A program made the position numbers and the translations under genes. Under the pieces are notes generated by a model. It searched no databases. It was not told the origin of the DNA and saw only the letters and a program-made list of their open reading frames with translations. A stretch of 35,078 nucleotides of DNA. Source: Prevotellaceae bacterium UBA1746 (GTDB lineage: Bacteria > Bacteroidota > Bacteroidia > Bacteroidales > Bacteroidaceae). The stretch spans positions 1-35,078 of the forward strand of contig CAJPJR010000018.1 in NCBI GenBank assembly GCA_905369775.1, given 5' to 3'. Positions 31,812-35,078 of this stretch are shown here, in pieces; position 1 is the first letter of the stretch; every line of letters begins with the position of its first letter.

Positions 31812-32486
31812 TCAGAAATACACGACGCGTTCGTCGTGTGTGTCAGCGTAACGGCGCAGTAGCTCGAGGGCATAGGCAACTGCGGCTTCGGAGTGCGCCC
31901 GATTGCCATCATAAGCGTTGATGATGAAGAGCAGGCGACGGGTTTCGAGCGAGGTCATGGTGCGGGTGCTGTCGGAAGTGGGGGTTGCTGCCGCTCCGCT
32001 TTGGTCGCGATAGACCGGGAGGCCCGTGACGTTGAGCACACCGCGACCGATTCCTTCATAGGGTTCGCCGTCGCGGCCGACACCGAGGGTGAGATCGCCG
32101 TCGATGTGCCGAGCATCGAGCAGACCGGTGGCGTATCCGCTGCGCAAGGAGACAAGATTGCCGAGATCGACGAGCGTGCTCACGCTGTAGAGGGCTTTGC
32201 CTTGCAGCAAGCGGCGGGCTAGTTGCTCGGCGGCGGGGCGATAGCGCGACGGATCTTTGCCGCAGGCTTTGTAGGCGGCGCGAGTGGCGGCGATGCCCGG
32301 TTGCTGTTTGAGAGTTTCGGGGGTGAAGATTTCGCAAAGTCGCCGACCTTCGGCTTCGATTTCTTGCCAAAGTTCGGGCGAGGTGGGGCTGTTGCGCACT
32401 TCGGCTTCGATGAATGCACCGAGAAAGGTGGGAACGAGCTGCCGAAACTCGGGCGCTACGGTGATGTTTTGGAAGACTCCTGGCAT
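31812..32486 (-). CDS. B3/B4 tRNA-binding-domain protein
   Basis: This 224-residue cytoplasmic protein matches stand-alone relatives of the B3/B4 domain of the phenylalanyl-tRNA synthetase beta subunit. Landmarks are RAAYKACGKDPSRYRPA, the following SAEQLARR-like helix (here AEQLARRLLQGK), a LVDLGNLVSLRSGY segment and GDLTLGVGRDGEPYEGIG. In PheRS the domain performs editing; the role of free-standing versions is unproven, though editing or a tRNA/amino-acid function is plausible. I chose the ATG at 32486 because it gives the usual family length; the open frame continues to 32630 with no similarity. The LA_2272-like gene follows 25 bases later. Confidence 0.85.
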   Translation of the reverse strand: MPGVFQNITVAPEFRQLVPTFLGAFIEAEVRNSPTSPELWQEIEAEGRRLCEIFTPETLKQQPGIAATRAAYKACGKDPSRYRPAAEQLARRLLQGKALYSVSTLVDLGNLVSLRSGYATGLLDARHIDGDLTLGVGRDGEPYEGIGRGVLNVTGLPVYRDQSGAAATPTSDSTRTMTSLETRRLLFIINAYDGNRAHSEAAVAYALELLRRYADTHDERVVYF

Positions 32487-32605
32487 GGCATGGGGGGAAT
32501 TGCGGCTTTGGCGCCGAAGTTCAGACCGGCGAAGGCCGTTGGACGAAGAAAAAGGGGAGGGGAGAATTTGAAAACGGGGGTGCACCGCCAGTTTGCTGCG
32601 CAGGC

Positions 32606-33433
32606 TCAGCGCGCGGTGACGTGAAAACAAGATTGGTGCACCTCATATTTCACGTAGCAGGTGCCGTTGCGCCGCTGGTCGCGCAGCACTTCGGCGAGAA
32701 TGCATTTGAGTGTATAGGGATCTGCGCTACGTAGGTGCTGAGACGGGGCAACGAGCGGAAGAAAGTGGACGTAGGAAATGTCAAACGTGGTGCCGAAACT
32801 GTGTGCGCTCGCAGCTGCGGCGTTTCGGTTGCGCTTTCTCAACTGTGCCACGTCGGCATCGGTGCGCAAAACGGAGGTGATGACGAGTTGTTGGAAGGCA
32901 TATCCCTTGTTCGTCAGGCTGTCGAGAAACGAGTGCCCGATTTCTTCGAGCAGAGTAGCGGCGCGCGGCACAAGATAGGGGATGCTGTAGTTGAGAGGGC
33001 GGACGTGGAAGTAAGGATTGTCGCCGATGTACACTAATTCGTCGGCTCTGCGTGTGGCGGCATTGCGATCTTGGCACGAAGGGATACCGATTTCGCGTGC
33101 TGTGGCGAGGTGTTGCGGATTGAGATCCGAAAAGGTGCCGGCATAATCGTCTATGTGCGAAATGGGGTGGGGTGATTTGCGCGTGCGGCCGGCGACGAGC
33201 CTTTCGATGTTGCGGGGAGCGCGCAGCAATTGGTCGACTTGCCGACTGTGCAGGCCGATACTGTCGACGGCCTGTTCCGAGTTGTCGGAAGAACAGGCCG
33301 CGATGGGGGAAAAATGCCGCTGCAACCAGGCAGGACAGCAAAGCCAAAGGAGGAGAAGGAGGGAAAGAACGCCCCAAAACAGGCTGAGAAAAATGATTTT
33401 GGTGCGTTTGTTCCGTAGAAATTCGAAAGACAT
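32606..33433 (-). CDS. Membrane-anchored DUF5715/M15-like putative peptidase
   Basis: This 275-residue protein has an N-terminal hydrophobic helix (about 12-33, LSLFWGVLSLLLLLWLCCPAW) that would anchor it in the inner membrane or act as a leader. The C-terminal half shows SAHSFGTTFDI, matching the SxHxxGxAxD zinc motif of M15 D-Ala-D-Ala-type peptidases, with H211 and D218. A later YEVHQSCFHV block could supply Glu264 and His271. This suggests a periplasmic peptidoglycan-directed carboxypeptidase or a DUF5715 relative. The Ala-to-Thr change in the motif and the lack of a clear ExxWHF pattern leave activity uncertain. It begins at 33433 and lies 119 bases upstream of the B3/B4 gene. Confidence 0.7.
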   Translation of the reverse strand: MSFEFLRNKRTKIIFLSLFWGVLSLLLLLWLCCPAWLQRHFSPIAACSSDNSEQAVDSIGLHSRQVDQLLRAPRNIERLVAGRTRKSPHPISHIDDYAGTFSDLNPQHLATAREIGIPSCQDRNAATRRADELVYIGDNPYFHVRPLNYSIPYLVPRAATLLEEIGHSFLDSLTNKGYAFQQLVITSVLRTDADVAQLRKRNRNAAAASAHSFGTTFDISYVHFLPLVAPSQHLRSADPYTLKCILAEVLRDQRRNGTCYVKYEVHQSCFHVTAR

Positions 33434-33620
33434 GGGCAGAAAATGGGAGATCGATGTGCTTTCTGCTGGGCGAAGAGAGCGAACTCGGGTGAAAGAGCGG
33501 AGTTCGCGCGTCGTTTAGTCAAGCGTCGTGGAGGAAGTGGGGCAAATCGGGGGAGTATGGCGGGAATGGTGGCCGCGCGGAATCGCTTGCCCGGAGATGC
33601 GAAATGAAGGTGCCGCGAAA

Positions 33621-34178
33621 TCAGTCCAATTCAAGCTGTCCGGCTTTGTTGGCTTTCCAGTAATCGGAGAGCTGCCCGAGGAATTTGGAAATGGCTTCGG
33701 CTGCTTGCTGCGTCGGGGCGCTGATTTCTTTCTTCTGCAGGCGCAAAAGCATGACTCCGTAGAGCAGTTCGAAGCACAAATTGAGCTCTTCTCTGATGCC
33801 GGCGCTGTCCTTCGCACCGTTCTTGGCGCGCAATTCGACAAGATAGGGGAGCACTTTGTAGTAGAGCTGGCGATAGTAGGGAAACTTCTCGGATCGGAGG
33901 AGCGCTTCGTGGAGTTCTGCCAGCGTTTCTACGACATTGAGGTTGATTTGTAGGTGCCCACTTTGGGTTTTGCCCTCCGAGCGCATCATTTCGCAGAGAT
34001 CCGCGTACCACTGTTCGAGTTGTTGCTGCGCTTCTCCCGTGAGTTGGAATTGGGAGAGGTAGTTTTCGCGCAAACGGTCGAGGTCACAGCCGTTGGCCCG
34101 GATGATGTCCTCCACTTGCCACATGTAGAGGAGATATTCAGCGCGATTATTTTCTCTGAGTCGGTTGGCTATAAGCAT
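33621..34178 (-). CDS. DUF4924 family protein
   Basis: This 185-residue, almost entirely helical cytoplasmic protein matches DUF4924, a Bacteroidetes family of unknown function. The N-terminal RENNRAEYLLYMWQVEDIIRA segment is the most recognisable part. Later segments (LLRSEKFPYYRQLYYKVLPY and FELLYGVMLLRLQKKE) fit the same family. No catalytic or metal motif is visible. The start at 34178 overlaps the end of the LysE-type gene by 32 bases in a different frame, so the two are translated from one transcript. The 187-base gap after it, up to 33433, shows no feature I can support. Confidence 0.8.
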   Translation of the reverse strand: MLIANRLRENNRAEYLLYMWQVEDIIRANGCDLDRLRENYLSQFQLTGEAQQQLEQWYADLCEMMRSEGKTQSGHLQINLNVVETLAELHEALLRSEKFPYYRQLYYKVLPYLVELRAKNGAKDSAGIREELNLCFELLYGVMLLRLQKKEISAPTQQAAEAISKFLGQLSDYWKANKAGQLELD

Positions 34179-34881
34179 GATCAGTGGGTACGGCGAGAGG
34201 ATTGTGGATGTTGAAGAGCGTAAGTGCGGCGTAAAGCACGCTGATCACGACGACAATGGTGCCGATCGTGCGGTTGATGACGAACATGCCCCGGAGTCCG
34301 AACGAATGCTTCATCTTTGTGATGAGATACGTGAGGAGAATCCACCACAACATGGCGCCGGCAAAGATAGATAGGTAGCCGCATATGGCGCCAAAGGGGT
34401 TTTCGGGGACGGTAAAGGTGAGTTGCGCGAACAACGCGATGAAGAGGAATATAATGAGGGGGTTGGAGAGCGTGAGGAAGAAGGAAGTGATGAGATTCTG
34501 CACAAGTGTTCCCTTTTTGCCCGAAGGTTGGCGCATGGCCTTGATGGGATTGGAGAGCAAAGTGTGGAGGCCGAAGACAAAAAGTAAGGCGCTGCCGCCG
34601 ATTTTCATCCAAAAGATGTTGTTTCTCTGCTCAATGAAGGACATAACCACCGTCATTCCGGCGCCGGTTACGATGGCGTAGAGCAAATCGGAGAGCGAGG
34701 CGCCCAAACCGGTGATGAGTCCGAAGCGGCGTCCCTTGTGCATGGTGCGCTGTACGCACAAAATGCCGACCGGCCCCATAGGTGCCGATACGACGATGCC
34801 GATGATGAGGCCTTTCAACACGAGTTGTAGGGTACTACTGAACTCGTTCCAGAAGACTTGTATCGAAGGATCAATTACCAT
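34147..34881 (-). CDS. LysE/RhtB family amino-acid exporter
   Basis: This 244-residue inner-membrane protein has about six hydrophobic segments. Family signatures are the SAPMGPVGILCVQRTMHKGR block after the first segment, GLGASLSDLLYAIV, and SFFLTLSNPLIIFLF in the middle (the conserved NP of the family). LysE/RhtB proteins export amino acids or related small molecules; the substrate is not readable. I chose the ATG at 34881 because it gives a normal N-terminus; an in-frame ATG at 34911 adds 10 residues and lies across a GAACTTTG sequence (34889-34896, minus strand) that resembles a -7 box. The DUF4924 gene overlaps its 3' end. Confidence 0.88.
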   Translation of the reverse strand: MVIDPSIQVFWNEFSSTLQLVLKGLIIGIVVSAPMGPVGILCVQRTMHKGRRFGLITGLGASLSDLLYAIVTGAGMTVVMSFIEQRNNIFWMKIGGSALLFVFGLHTLLSNPIKAMRQPSGKKGTLVQNLITSFFLTLSNPLIIFLFIALFAQLTFTVPENPFGAICGYLSIFAGAMLWWILLTYLITKMKHSFGLRGMFVINRTIGTIVVVISVLYAALTLFNIHNPLAVPTDHAYSQPTQRK

Positions 34882-34939
34882 AATGCCGCAAAGTTCGTCA
34901 TTTCTCGCCAAACTGAAAAGCTCCTAACGGATTAAAACG

Positions 34940-34955
34940 AAAGAACGCGTTCTTT
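34940..34955. promoter_or_regulatory. Perfect 16-base palindrome upstream of the LysE-type gene
   Basis: AAAGAACGCGTTCTTT is its own reverse complement. It lies 59 bases upstream of the LysE-type start codon in the gene-free end of the window (34882-35078). It could be an operator or part of a terminator for a gene beyond the window. Nothing else was recognised in this end. Confidence 0.4.
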
Positions 34956-35078
34956 TGCGTTCCGATTGTAGAGAGGGGAGTCTCGATCGAGGAGTGTGAT
35001 GTTTAATTAGTGGAGTGCCGTATCCCGATTGCGGGAGGCGGAGCTTTGATTGCGGAGCGGAACGTTACTATAGAGGAG

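Noticed and set aside
33526..33575. G-rich stretch resembling two units of the 21-base repeat
   Set aside because: Spacing is 20, not 21, and only the G-rich ends match, so it may be chance in a G-rich gap.

Overview
The window looks like chromosomal DNA from a GC-rich member of the Bacteroidales, most likely Prevotellaceae-like. Four things support this. Several genes have promoters of the Bacteroidetes type (TTTG, about 20 bases, TAnnTTTG). Two secreted proteins end in a 'YDLSGRR' tail that resembles a type IX secretion sorting domain. Rho carries a very long N-terminal insertion, and a second EF-G-like factor is present. DUF3943 and DUF4924 proteins also occur, both common in this phylum. 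I found no rRNA, tRNA, CRISPR array or transposase gene. Assignment below the order level is inference.

Layout. 1-5.0 kb: two secreted DNA/RNA non-specific endonucleases on the minus strand flank a plus-strand pair, a YgjP-type metallopeptidase and a SUI1/eIF1-like factor. 5.1-6.9 kb: a YitT-type membrane protein and an O6-alkylguanine-DNA alkyltransferase form a plus-strand pair that ends at a strong bidirectional terminator. 6.9-16.1 kb: minus-strand housekeeping genes, namely glutamate dehydrogenase, seryl-tRNA synthetase, a membrane-anchored metallo-beta-lactamase-fold hydrolase, EF-G2 and Rho. 16.3-19.5 kb: an ABC-F ATPase and RarA on the plus strand. 19.5-21.0 kb: a 1.5-kb stretch without a convincing gene, which holds a large imperfect inverted duplication. 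21.0-26.9 kb: a 1969-residue secreted M60-like (enhancin/O-glycopeptidase type) metalloprotease. 27.0-34.9 kb: a minus-strand run of ADP-ribosylglycohydrolase, a NrtR-like Nudix protein with a candidate operator at its start site, a DUF3943 protein with an LA_2272-like repeat protein, a B3/B4-domain protein, a DUF5715/M15-like protein, a DUF4924 protein and a LysE-type exporter.

How the genes work together. Most are core functions. The secreted nuclease and the M60 protease fit scavenging of extracellular DNA/RNA and mucin-type glycoproteins. The ADP-ribosylglycohydrolase and the Nudix regulator plausibly form an ADP-ribose release, sensing and hydrolysis unit. EF-G2 and Rho are neighbours, and both have Bacteroides counterparts reported to matter for gut fitness.

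The least explained structures are non-coding. One is the inverted duplication at 19703-20317. The others are two degenerate 21-base-period arrays of the same consensus, in opposite orientation, at 3011-3115 and 28893-28997. All functional statements come from reading motifs by eye; no database search was possible.
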